A DNA stretch of 10,207 nucleotides from positions 1 to 10,207 of the forward strand of contig CAADYJ010000024.1 of the NCBI GenBank assembly GCA_900753245.1. The letters run 5' to 3'. Origin of the DNA: Clostridia bacterium. GTDB taxonomy: Bacteria; Bacillota; Clostridia; TANB77; CAG-508. The position numbers and the translations under genes are program-made. The notes below the pieces were generated by a model. It did no database searches. It saw only the letters and a program-made list of their open reading frames with translations, and was not told the DNA's origin. Below are positions 1-6,369 of the stretch, in pieces (positions within the stretch are counted from its first letter, which is position 1; the number at the start of each line of letters is the position of its first letter).

Positions 1-1
1 A

Positions 2-97
2 AATAAATTAGTTTCATTTGGAGTAATGAGAGACCTAAAAGATAAATGTATATCAGAAGGAACATATGTAGGAAGGAAAGAATTATGCAGGAAGTAG
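2..97 (+). CDS. Possible C-terminal tail of an upstream gene, cut by the window start
   Basis: This is the only frame on the + strand that is open across the left edge. It gives 31 residues ending RKELCRK before a TAG stop, and it overlaps the first codons of ybeY, as in translationally coupled genes. In Clostridia the gene before ybeY is often phoH or the HD-domain phosphohydrolase pgpH, but I do not recognise the usual C-terminal motif of either. The peptide is too short to assign, and chance openness of one frame over 96 bases is quite possible. Confidence 0.35.
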   Translation, partial: NKLVSFGVMRDLKDKCISEGTYVGRKELCRK

Positions 98-567
98 AAA
101 TAGATTATGTAGGTATAGAGGAAAATAAAGAATATGAAAATCTAATAAAATCAGTAATAGAAACATGCATGAAAGAAGAAAAGCTTACTAATTTAAATTA
201 TTATGTATGTATAACTTTAACAAATCCAAGTGAAATAAGAAAAATAAATAATACATATAGAAAAATAGATAAAGAAACAGATGTACTTTCTTTCCCAATG
301 TTTGAAAAAGAAGAAGTAGACCTAATAAGAGAAAAACAGCAAAAAAGTTTAGCTCAAGAAGTACTAGGAGATATAATAATTTCAATAGAAAGAGTAAAAA
401 ATCAAGCAATAGAATATGGACATAGTTTTGAAAGGGAATTATCATATATGGTAGTTCACGGTTTCTATCATATAATAGGATATGACCATATAGAAGAAAA
501 AGATAAAATTATAATGAGACCAAAAGAAGAACATATATTAAGTTTATTAAATCAAAAAAGAGACTAA
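85..567 (+). CDS. ybeY: Endoribonuclease YbeY (16S rRNA maturation factor)
   Basis: YbeY is a cytoplasmic single-domain metallo-endoribonuclease involved in 16S rRNA 3' end maturation and 70S ribosome quality control. The 160-residue product carries the family signature H-G-x2-H-x2-G-Y-D-H with metal ligands H125, H129 and H135. Upstream of it are the conserved TDVLSFP and GDIIIS blocks, and a K-E-E-x-I-L end follows. I chose the ATG at 85 because AGGAAGG lies 8 bases upstream; an in-frame ATG at 46 has no ribosome binding site and would add 13 residues that do not resemble the family start. The gene heads the ybeY-dgkA-DUF3048 run, with dgkA beginning 18 bases after its stop. Family identification is firm. 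Confidence 0.95.
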   Translation: MQEVEIDYVGIEENKEYENLIKSVIETCMKEEKLTNLNYYVCITLTNPSEIRKINNTYRKIDKETDVLSFPMFEKEEVDLIREKQQKSLAQEVLGDIIISIERVKNQAIEYGHSFERELSYMVVHGFYHIIGYDHIEEKDKIIMRPKEEHILSLLNQKRD

Positions 568-571
568 TAAT

Positions 572-579
572 AAGAGGTG
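572..579 (+). promoter_or_regulatory. Ribosome binding site that decides the dgkA start
   Basis: AAGAGGTG matches the anti-Shine-Dalgarno well and lies 6 bases before a TTG codon at 586. The only longer start, GTG at 577, is inside this motif and has no ribosome binding site of its own, so TTG 586 is preferred. Confidence 0.6.
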
Positions 580-585
580 CAAAAA

Positions 586-945
586 TTGGAAGACGATAGA
601 CTAAAAAATAAAAATTTTATAGATGCCTGGAAAAAAGCCTTTAACGGAATATGGTATGCAATAAAAACACAAAGAAATGTAAAAATACAATTAGCAATAG
701 CAGTAGTAATAATAGCAATATGTATAATTGCAAAGCCAAGTAAAGTAGAATGTATATTTTTAACATTTGCTACAATGTTAGTAATAATAGCAGAAGTTAT
801 GAATACAGCAATAGAAGCAACGGTAGACTTAGTAACAAAGGAATATCATCCAATGGCAAAAATAGCAAAAGATGTTGCGGCAGGAGCAGTTGTACTTGCA
901 GCAATAAATGCAGTAATAGTAGCAATATTAATTATATTTATGTAA
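586..945 (+). CDS. dgkA: Undecaprenol / diacylglycerol kinase (DgkA family)
   Basis: This small integral membrane kinase phosphorylates a lipid alcohol using ATP. Gram-positive members (UdpK) mainly phosphorylate undecaprenol, feeding the C55-phosphate carrier pool for wall synthesis. The 119-residue product has an amphipathic N-terminus, a K-A-x-N-G-I block, and three hydrophobic segments near residues 34-49, 52-68 and 95-118. The family signature E-x2-N-T-A-I-E falls at E70, N73 and E77, followed by VD at 80-81, the metal/ATP-binding set. The start is probably TTG at 586; GTG at 577 would add three residues. It lies between ybeY and the DUF3048 gene, which begins 29 bases later. Choice of substrate is from family knowledge and cannot be read from the sequence. 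Confidence 0.92.
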   Translation: MEDDRLKNKNFIDAWKKAFNGIWYAIKTQRNVKIQLAIAVVIIAICIIAKPSKVECIFLTFATMLVIIAEVMNTAIEATVDLVTKEYHPMAKIAKDVAAGAVVLAAINAVIVAILIIFM

Positions 946-974
946 AAATAGAAGAGAAAGGGAAATAACTTATT

Positions 975-2018
975 ATGAAAAATGTAGGAGTAAAAATTTT
1001 AATTGCAATCCTTGTAATAGTAGTAATAGTAGCTGGAATATTACTAGGACTTAGATTAACAAAAAACGGAAAGAGCATAATACAAGTAGGAGAAAATGCT
1101 AATGTTGCAGAAGACGGAGAAAAAGTAGTAGAATTAAAAGAACCAAAAATATTTAAAGGAACAGATAGACCAATAGCAGTTATGATAGATAACCACAAAA
1201 GTGCAATGCCACAAGCAGGTTTAAATGATGCTTATATGGTATATGAAATAATAGTAGAAGGTGGAGAAACAAGATTAATGGCTTTATTTAAAGGTGTAGA
1301 CTTAAAGAAAGTAGGACCAGTAAGAAGTTCTAGACATTATTTCTTAGACTATGCTTTAGAAAATGATGCAATATATGTTCATTATGGATGGAGTCCACAA
1401 GCACAATCAGACATAACAAAATTAAGCGTAAATAATATAAATGGAATTTCAGAAAGTTCAACATCATTTTGGAGAGTAAAAGATAAATACGCACCACATA
1501 ATGCAGTAACAAGCACAGAAAAAATATTAGAAATAGCAAAACGTAAAGGATATAGCACAACATCTACTAAAAAAAGTGTGTTAAATTATGTAGCAGACCC
1601 AGTTGAATTAGAAGAAGGAGTAGAAGCTAAGTCTGTAACAATACCATACTCAGAAAGCAATACTGTAAAATATGAATATGATGATACAACAAAAAGATAT
1701 GTACGTTATTCAAGAGGAACAAAACAAGTTGATTGGGACTCAAAAGAGACTGTAACAGTTAAAAACATAATTGTAGTAAATTGTAAAAATTGGACATTAG
1801 ATGATGGCTCAGGTAAAGGAAGACAAACAATAGATAATATAAGAACATTAAAAGGTTACTATATTACAAATGGAAAGGCAATTGCTATTACAGCAGAAAA
1901 AAGTTCAAGAAGCGGTCAAACAATATATAAAGACGCAAATGGAAAAGAAATTGAAGTAAATGATGGAAACACATTTGTTCAAATATGTCCAGAAGATAGT
2001 AAAATAACAATAGAGTAA
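975..2018 (+). CDS. Membrane-anchored DUF3048 (YerB-like) protein
   Basis: The 347-residue product starts with a hydrophobic anchor at about residues 7-27 and then appears extracytoplasmic. The DUF3048 core is recognisable: RPIAVMIDN at 65-73, the PQ-x-G-L and VYE blocks at 79-91, EGGETR at 95-100, GPVRSSRHY at 114-122 and DAIYVHYGWS at 131-140. The C-terminal domain keeps the family pattern G-x-A-I-x-I-T...DANGKEI...GNTFVQICP. B. subtilis YerB is a lipoprotein, but here no lipobox cysteine follows the hydrophobic stretch, so an uncleaved signal anchor is more likely. No biochemical function is established for the family. It follows dgkA by 29 bases and precedes a composite hairpin; it occupies the place where cdd is often found before era. 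Confidence 0.88.
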   Translation: MKNVGVKILIAILVIVVIVAGILLGLRLTKNGKSIIQVGENANVAEDGEKVVELKEPKIFKGTDRPIAVMIDNHKSAMPQAGLNDAYMVYEIIVEGGETRLMALFKGVDLKKVGPVRSSRHYFLDYALENDAIYVHYGWSPQAQSDITKLSVNNINGISESSTSFWRVKDKYAPHNAVTSTEKILEIAKRKGYSTTSTKKSVLNYVADPVELEEGVEAKSVTIPYSESNTVKYEYDDTTKRYVRYSRGTKQVDWDSKETVTVKNIIVVNCKNWTLDDGSGKGRQTIDNIRTLKGYYITNGKAIAITAEKSSRSGQTIYKDANGKEIEVNDGNTFVQICPEDSKITIE

Positions 2019-2030
2019 TACAAAAGAAAG

Positions 2031-2081
2031 GCCAGGTTATTTTGGGGTAGAAAAATTATCTCAATATTACTTGGCTCTTTT
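2031..2081 (+). terminator. Composite hairpin with T-rich tail after the DUF3048 gene
   Basis: An outer stem pairs GCCAGGT (2031-2037) with ACTTGGC (2069-2075). A 4x4 internal loop of TATT on both sides follows, then an inner stem pairs TTGGGGTA (2042-2049) with TATCTCAA (2057-2064) around a 7-base loop. TCTTTT follows at once. Three pairs are G-U, which hold only in RNA made from the + strand. It begins 12 bases after the stop codon, so an intrinsic terminator is the simplest reading. The U-tract is short, so termination may be partial. Confidence 0.55.
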
Positions 2082-2119
2082 AAATAAAACATAAAAATAA
2101 AGAAAAATAGATTAGGTTA

Positions 2120-2146
2120 CTAAATTTTACAAATTTAGCGCTTTTT
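2120..2146 (+). other. AT-rich inverted repeat with T-run before era
   Basis: CTAAATTT (2120-2127) and AAATTTAG (2131-2138) form a perfect 8-base-pair dyad around TAC, followed by CGC and five T. It could be a weak second terminator or an operator-like dyad next to the era promoter. The stem is almost all A-T, and nothing else supports either role. Confidence 0.3.
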
Positions 2147-2149
2147 ATA

Positions 2150-2158
2150 TGTTAAAAT
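2150..2158 (+). promoter_or_regulatory. Possible extended -10 promoter of era
   Basis: TGTTAAAAT fits the extended -10 form TGnTAtAAT. No good -35 lies 16-18 bases upstream; the nearest, TTTACA at 2126, is 21 bases away and inside the dyad. Transcription would start only about 10 bases before the era start codon, giving a very short leader that still includes GGAGAGG. Confidence 0.35.
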
Positions 2159-2176
2159 AATTGATAGGAGAGGAAA

Positions 2177-3085
2177 ATGGAAGAAAATTTTAAATCAGGA
2201 TTTGTATCAATAATAGGAAGAACAAATGTAGGAAAATCAACAATAATAAATGCATTAGTAGGAGAAAAAGTTGCAGCAGTAGCAAATAAAGTACAAACTA
2301 CAAGAACGGCAATTAGAGCAATAGTAAATAGACCAAATTCACAAATAATTTTTATAGACACACCAGGAATACATAAACCAAAGTCTAAGCTAAGCCAAGT
2401 AATGATAGAAACAGCATTTACTTTTGTTGGAGACGTAGATGTAATATTATTTGTGATAGATGGTACATCAAAAGAAATAGGTAGAGGGGATACAAAAATA
2501 TTAGAAAAAATAAAACAAGCTAATAAGAAAACTATCTTAGTAATAAATAAAATAGATATGGTCCAAAATAAAGAAGAGCTATTAAAGTTAATTGACTTGT
2601 ACCAAAAAGAATATAATTTTACAGCAGTTGTTCCAATATCTGCAACTAAAAAAGAAAATACAGAAATATTATTAGAAGAAATTGAAAAAAACTTAAAAAA
2701 AGGTCCAGCATATTATGATATAGATGAATATACAGACCAAACAACAAGACAACTAGTAGAAGAAATAATAAGAGAGAAAGCATTGAAATTATTAGAAGAT
2801 GAAGTTCCACATGGTTTATATGTAGAAACAGAAAAAGTAAAATACAGAAAAACAAAGGAAAAAGAAGAAATATATGATATAGATGCAGTAATTTATTGCT
2901 TAAGAGAATCACATAAAGGAATAATAATAGGAAAAGGCGGAAGTATGCTAAAAAAAATAGGAACATATGCAAGGCAGGATTTAGAAAAGATGCTAGATAC
3001 AAAAGTCAATTTAAAAATTTGGGTAAAAGTAAAAGAAGACTGGCTTAACAATGAAAACATAATAAAAAAATTCAAATTAAAATAA
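2177..3085 (+). CDS. era: GTPase Era (30S ribosome assembly)
   Basis: Era is an essential cytoplasmic GTPase that binds 16S rRNA near its 3' end and guides 30S assembly. The product has 302 residues, the usual length. G1 is GRTNVGKST at 14-22 (most family members have P where T16 stands), the switch region includes QTTR at 40-43, G3 is DTPG at 61-64, G4 is NKID at 124-127, and SA at 155-156 is G5. The C-terminal KH RNA-binding domain is complete, with the GIIIGKGG loop at 248-255 and an expected ending of WVKVKEDWLNNE. GATAGGAGAGG precedes the ATG. Its downstream neighbours yqzL and recO are the standard Firmicutes arrangement. YbeY, encoded upstream, acts on the same end of 16S rRNA. Confidence 0.97.
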   Translation: MEENFKSGFVSIIGRTNVGKSTIINALVGEKVAAVANKVQTTRTAIRAIVNRPNSQIIFIDTPGIHKPKSKLSQVMIETAFTFVGDVDVILFVIDGTSKEIGRGDTKILEKIKQANKKTILVINKIDMVQNKEELLKLIDLYQKEYNFTAVVPISATKKENTEILLEEIEKNLKKGPAYYDIDEYTDQTTRQLVEEIIREKALKLLEDEVPHGLYVETEKVKYRKTKEKEEIYDIDAVIYCLRESHKGIIIGKGGSMLKKIGTYARQDLEKMLDTKVNLKIWVKVKEDWLNNENIIKKFKLK

Positions 3086-3137
3086 AATCCATAACTTTCC
3101 ATGTATAAAAAGAATAAAATAACAAAAGATAATAAAA

Positions 3138-3160
3138 ACTAAAATTTAGCTAATTTTAGT
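3138..3160 (+). other. Perfect 9-base-pair inverted repeat in the yqzL leader
   Basis: ACTAAAATT and AATTTTAGT pair perfectly around TAGCT. No T-run follows; the arm ends 2 bases before the GGAGGAG ribosome binding site of yqzL. It could be a leader hairpin affecting translation or transcript stability, or an operator. It resembles the CTAAATTT dyad before era in sequence, but AT-rich dyads arise easily in this genome. Confidence 0.35.
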
Positions 3161-3181
3161 ATGGAGGAGAAGTGAAGTCTT

Positions 3182-3343
3182 ATGATAAAACAATTAGCAT
3201 GGAATACATTTAAAAATACTGGAGATATTAACGCATATTTAGAGCTAGTAGAAGTAGAAAACATTGAAAAAGAAATGGAGAAAAAATTATTAATAACAGA
3301 AGAAAAAAATAAAGTAAATTTAGGAGAAGATATTAATAAGTAG
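3182..3343 (+). CDS. yqzL: YqzL family small protein
   Basis: The 53-residue product begins MIKQLAWNTF followed by KNTGDINAYL, matching the short YqzL pattern of an aromatic W-x2-F-x2-T-G-x-I-x-A-Y-L. YqzL proteins are small, of unknown function, and characteristically encoded between era and recO in Firmicutes, exactly as here. After residue 20 it is a charged, E/K-rich helix without further recognisable features, somewhat longer than I recall for Bacillus YqzL. GGAGGAG at 3163-3169 lies 12 bases before the ATG, a rather long spacing, and recO starts 27 bases after the stop. No membrane segment or signal is visible. Confidence 0.8.
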   Translation: MIKQLAWNTFKNTGDINAYLELVEVENIEKEMEKKLLITEEKNKVNLGEDINK

Positions 3344-3370
3344 TAAACAATCAACTAATAAGGGGTAAAA

Positions 3371-4078
3371 ATGGGAACATTTAAAACAAAAGGAATAGTA
3401 ATTGCAGAAAATAACATGGGAGATTTTGACAAAATGGTAACAATATTAACTCCAAACGGAAAAATTGGATGCTCTGCCAGAGGAGCTAGAAGACCTAAAA
3501 GTCAGTTAATGGCAGGCACTCAATTTTTGTGCTTTGGAGAATTTATGATATTTAAAGGAACCAATACATATACATTAAACTCATGTGAGCCAATAGAAGT
3601 ATTTTATAATATAAGAACAGATTTAGACAAATTAGAATATGCTTCAAATATAACAAAAATGATTCAAGAAATAACAGACGAAAATCAAAATACTTATAAA
3701 ATTTTACAACTATATTTAAATACTCTATATGTAATTTCAGAAACAAATTTGAATTTAGAATTTATAATATCAATATTTAAGTTAAGATTAATGTGTTTAC
3801 TTGGTTTTACACCTCAAATACAAGAATGTGTACAATGCAGAGAAAAAGAAGAGTTAATATATTTTAGTTTAAAAGACAATGGGCTAAAATGTAAGAACTG
3901 TGGGAAAATTGATACAAGTGCAATTGAAATTTCAAATTCAACCATGCAAGCAATAAAATACATAATAATAGCACCTGCAAAAAAGTTATATTCGTTTAAA
4001 CTTTCAGAGGAGAATCAAAAACAGCTATCAATTATAGCAAAGTTATATACAAACTTAAAATTAGAGAAAGAATTTTAA
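3371..4078 (+). CDS. recO: DNA repair protein RecO
   Basis: RecO acts with RecR to load RecA on SSB-coated single-stranded DNA in the RecF pathway and can anneal complementary strands. The 235-residue product begins with an N-terminal OB fold (KTKGIVIAENNMGDFDKMVTIL, split here as KTKGIVIAE at 5-13 and DKMVTIL at 20-26) and a G-x-A-R-G-A-R-R block at 35-41 that is typical of the family. A helical middle follows. A zinc finger is formed by C153-x2-C156 and C174-x2-C177, as in the Deinococcus-type RecO. AAGGGG precedes the ATG. It is the last gene of the era-yqzL-recO run; no clear terminator lies between it and the promoter of the next gene. Confidence 0.94.
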   Translation: MGTFKTKGIVIAENNMGDFDKMVTILTPNGKIGCSARGARRPKSQLMAGTQFLCFGEFMIFKGTNTYTLNSCEPIEVFYNIRTDLDKLEYASNITKMIQEITDENQNTYKILQLYLNTLYVISETNLNLEFIISIFKLRLMCLLGFTPQIQECVQCREKEELIYFSLKDNGLKCKNCGKIDTSAIEISNSTMQAIKYIIIAPAKKLYSFKLSEENQKQLSIIAKLYTNLKLEKEF

Positions 4079-4092
4079 ATTTTAGAAAAACA

Positions 4093-4121
4093 TTGTATTC
4101 TTTTATTTTTTATGATATATT
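4093..4121 (+). promoter_or_regulatory. Promoter of the TagO-like/rubredoxin gene
   Basis: TTGTAT (4093-4098) and TATATT (4116-4121) are separated by 17 bases, and TGA before the -10 gives an extended -10 (TGnTATATT). The -35 is weak, but the spacing is ideal. A strong AGGAGG-like site at 4133-4139 and an ATG at 4147 follow. Confidence 0.6.
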
Positions 4122-4146
4122 GAAAGGCAAATAGGAGGAATGACTT

Positions 4147-5385
4147 ATGTGGGGAGATATAGCAATAGCATTTTTGCTTGCTTTTATCACATCATTTGTG
4201 TTAACACCATATACGATAAAAATAGCAAAAAAAATAGGGGCAGTAGATATACCAAAAGATGAAAGAAGAATGCACCATAAGCCAATGCCAAAATTCGGTG
4301 GACCTGCAATAATTATAGGTTTTATTATATCAACAATATATTTAATTATAAGCTCTTCATTAGAAGGAAATATAAATATATTTGGTCCAGAAAATTATTG
4401 GTTAAAATTGTTAGGATTTTTAGGTGGAACAATAGTTTTAAGTACATTTTGCTTTTTTGATGATATAAAAGGAATACATCCATTAACTAAATTAACAGGA
4501 CAATTAATAGCAGCAACTATAGTAGTAGTTTGTGGAATACGTATAAATTATTTTAATTTACCATTTTTTGAAGGAAATATTATGCTAAGCAATGTGATTT
4601 CTATTATTTTAACAATAGGTTGGATAGTAGGTATTACAAATGCAATAAATTTAATTGATGGATTAGACGGATTATCTACAGGAATTGCTATTATATCTTG
4701 TGTTTCATTATTAATAATATTTGCATTAAATAGTTCTCCATTTATAGCAATAATAATGATTACAGCTTTAGTAGGAGCATTATCAGGATTTTTACCATTT
4801 AATTTTAATCCAGCAAAAACATTTATAGGAGATATAGGCTCAAACTTTATAGGTTTTACACTATCAATTGTATCAATATTAGGAATAGCAAAAACAGCAA
4901 CAGCATTTGTTATAGTATTACCAATAATAGTATTAGGCTTACCTATATTTGATACATTATCAGCTATAGTAAGAAGATTAATAAAAGGAAAATCTTTAAA
5001 AGCAGTATTTCAAGCAGATAAAGGACACTTACATCATAAATTAATAGAAAAAGGATTTTCACAAAAAGAAGCTGTGTTATCGTTGTATGGAATTAGTGTA
5101 GCTTGTGGAATGTTTGCAGTAATATTATTTGAAAGTGATATATGGAAAGCAATATCATTTGCACTAATGGTAATAGCAGTAGTTTGTATAGGATATAAAG
5201 AATTTTTTAAATTAAAAGAATCTGAAAAAGGAATATATAAATGTAGTAAATGTGGTTATATTTATGATCCAGAAATAGGAGATTCCAAATCTAAAATACA
5301 ACCAGAAACTAAATTTGAAGATTTACCAGAAGAATGGACTTGCCCATTGTGTAAAGCAAAAAAAGAAAAATTTGAAAAAGATTAA
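4147..5385 (+). CDS. TagO/WecA-type polyprenyl-phosphate glycosyl-1-phosphate transferase fused to a C-terminal rubredoxin
   Basis: Members of this family transfer a sugar-1-phosphate from a UDP-sugar (often UDP-GlcNAc) to undecaprenyl phosphate, starting teichoic acid, capsule or other envelope glycans. The 412-residue product shows about 11 hydrophobic segments between residues 5 and 352. Cytoplasmic motifs are ERRMHHKPMPKFGG at 39-52, the DD pair D105-D106, NLIDGLDGL at 168-176, FIGDIGS at 226-232 and HLHH at 294-297; the last marks the WecA/TagO side of the family rather than MraY. After a short linker (residues 353-363) the frame runs without a break into a full rubredoxin (364-412). By WecA topology, that domain should face the cytoplasm, the active-site side. 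It has its own promoter and terminator, so it is monocistronic. The sugar substrate cannot be read from the sequence. Confidence 0.93.
   Translation: MWGDIAIAFLLAFITSFVLTPYTIKIAKKIGAVDIPKDERRMHHKPMPKFGGPAIIIGFIISTIYLIISSSLEGNINIFGPENYWLKLLGFLGGTIVLSTFCFFDDIKGIHPLTKLTGQLIAATIVVVCGIRINYFNLPFFEGNIMLSNVISIILTIGWIVGITNAINLIDGLDGLSTGIAIISCVSLLIIFALNSSPFIAIIMITALVGALSGFLPFNFNPAKTFIGDIGSNFIGFTLSIVSILGIAKTATAFVIVLPIIVLGLPIFDTLSAIVRRLIKGKSLKAVFQADKGHLHHKLIEKGFSQKEAVLSLYGISVACGMFAVILFESDIWKAISFALMVIAVVCIGYKEFFKLKESEKGIYKCSKCGYIYDPEIGDSKSKIQPETKFEDLPEEWTCPLCKAKKEKFEKD
5236..5382 (+). other. Rubredoxin domain within the transferase gene
   Basis: This stretch encodes residues 364-412. The cysteines C366, C369, C399 and C402 have the same spacing as C6, C9, C39 and C42 of Clostridium pasteurianum rubredoxin, and the alignment needs no gap. 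YKCSKCGYIYDPEIGD, the KFEDLPEEW block and CPLC are clear. Two departures are seen. The glycine usual after the second C-x2-C is K403, and the domain has 10 lysines against 11 acidic residues, so it is near neutral where free rubredoxins are strongly acidic. One Fe(Cys)4 site is expected, though zinc binding is possible. Confidence 0.92.
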
Positions 5386-5397
5386 TAAAAATATAAG

Positions 5398-5423
5398 AAA
5401 GATAGTTAAGACTATCTTTTTTT
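5398..5423 (+). terminator. Intrinsic terminator after the transferase-rubredoxin gene
   Basis: GATAGT (5401-5406), a 4-base TAAG loop and ACTATC (5411-5416) form a perfect stem, followed by seven T. The stem can be extended outward by the flanking AAA/TTT. It starts 12 bases after the stop codon and separates this gene from the hslO operon. Confidence 0.85.
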
Positions 5424-5434
5424 ATGTACTTACT

Positions 5435-5462
5435 ATGAAAAAATAAAAAAGTGTGTTATAAT
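5435..5462 (+). promoter_or_regulatory. Promoter of the hslO-pth-rng operon
   Basis: A consensus TATAAT at 5457-5462 carries the extended TGT (TGTTATAAT). ATGAAA at 5435-5440 is a fair -35 with 16-base spacing. It lies directly after a terminator and about 30 bases before the hslO start, as expected of an operon promoter. Confidence 0.7.
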
Positions 5463-5491
5463 ATGAAAAAAATTATTATAAGAGGGAAAAA

Positions 5492-6361
5492 ATGGATAAA
5501 ATAGAAAAATTTTTAGCATATAATGGGAAAATAAATATAACTTGCGTTTCAACTACTAAATTAGTAGAAGAAGCAAGAAAAATACATGATTTAAGCCCAG
5601 TTGCAACAGCAACACTTGGAAGATGTTTAACAATGGCAGTATTAATGGCTTCTAACACAAAAGAGGCAGAAGATAGCTTAACTTTGCAAATAAAAGGAAA
5701 TGGACCAATAGGAAGTATTATAGTAACATCAGATAGTAATTTAAAGGTAAAAGGATATGTAACAAATCCAATAGTAGATGTACCATTAAAAGAAGATGGA
5801 AAATTGGATGTTGGTGCAGCAGTAGGAAAAGATGGATTTTTATATGTAATAAAAGATATAGGTTTAAAAGAACCATATGTTGGAATGTCAAAATTAATAA
5901 CAGGAGAAATTGCAGAAGATTTTGCAAACTATTACTATATATCAGAACAAAAAAATACAGCAGTAGCACTAGGTGTTCTTGTAGATAAAAATGGAGTAAA
6001 AAGTGCAGGAGGATTTATAGTAACATCAATGCCAGATGCCACAGAAGATGAACTATTTATATTGGAAAATAGATTAAAAGAAGCAAAGCCAATAAGTCAA
6101 ATGTTAAACGAAGAAATGAGTTTGCTAGAAATAGCAAAAGATATAACTGGTGATGAAAATATAAAAATATTAAAAGATGAAAGAAAGCCAGAATATAAAT
6201 GTAACTGCTCAAAGGAAAAAATGGAAACAGCTTTAAGTACAATAGGAAAAGAAGAGCTAACAAAAATATTAGAAGAAGATAAAAAAGCAGAAATAGTATG
6301 TCATTTCTGTAATAAAAAATATGAATTCAATGAAGAAGATTTAAGAAAGCTTATTGGATAG
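5492..6361 (+). CDS. hslO: Redox-regulated molecular chaperone Hsp33
   Basis: Hsp33 is a cytoplasmic holdase that is inactive when reduced with zinc bound and becomes active when its four C-terminal cysteines are oxidised during heat or oxidant stress. The 289-residue product has the expected N-terminal core, including the block DLSPVATATLGR and a conserved G-x-G-P-I-G segment. The C-terminal zinc switch has C237-x-C239 and C270-x2-C273, with the same 31-residue step as in E. coli Hsp33 (C234 to C265). AAGAGGG precedes the ATG. It heads an operon with pth and rng; its TAG stop lies inside the pth ribosome binding region, so the two are probably translationally coupled. Confidence 0.96.
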   Translation: MDKIEKFLAYNGKINITCVSTTKLVEEARKIHDLSPVATATLGRCLTMAVLMASNTKEAEDSLTLQIKGNGPIGSIIVTSDSNLKVKGYVTNPIVDVPLKEDGKLDVGAAVGKDGFLYVIKDIGLKEPYVGMSKLITGEIAEDFANYYYISEQKNTAVALGVLVDKNGVKSAGGFIVTSMPDATEDELFILENRLKEAKPISQMLNEEMSLLEIAKDITGDENIKILKDERKPEYKCNCSKEKMETALSTIGKEELTKILEEDKKAEIVCHFCNKKYEFNEEDLRKLIG

Positions 6362-6369
6362 GAGGAAAA

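Noticed and set aside
750..968. 72-codon + strand frame overlapping dgkA
   Set aside because: Serine/asparagine/cysteine-rich out-of-frame reading of the kinase gene, whose E-x2-N-T-A-I-E motif is in the other frame.
938..1198. 86-codon - strand frame over the start of the DUF3048 gene
   Set aside because: Antisense shadow of the signal anchor and linker; no independent support.
2031..2176. Riboswitch upstream of era
   Set aside because: The stretch contains hairpins but no recognisable aptamer core, and the candidate -10 lies downstream of them, so they would not be in the era leader.
2646..3002. 118-codon open frame on the - strand inside era
   Set aside because: Leucine/phenylalanine-rich shadow caused by GAA/AAA/ATA codons on the + strand; it covers the conserved KH domain of Era.
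4147..5385. Assignment of the transferase as MraY (peptidoglycan lipid I synthesis)
   Set aside because: The HLHH motif and 11-segment layout fit the WecA/TagO branch, and the gene is not among mur/fts genes.
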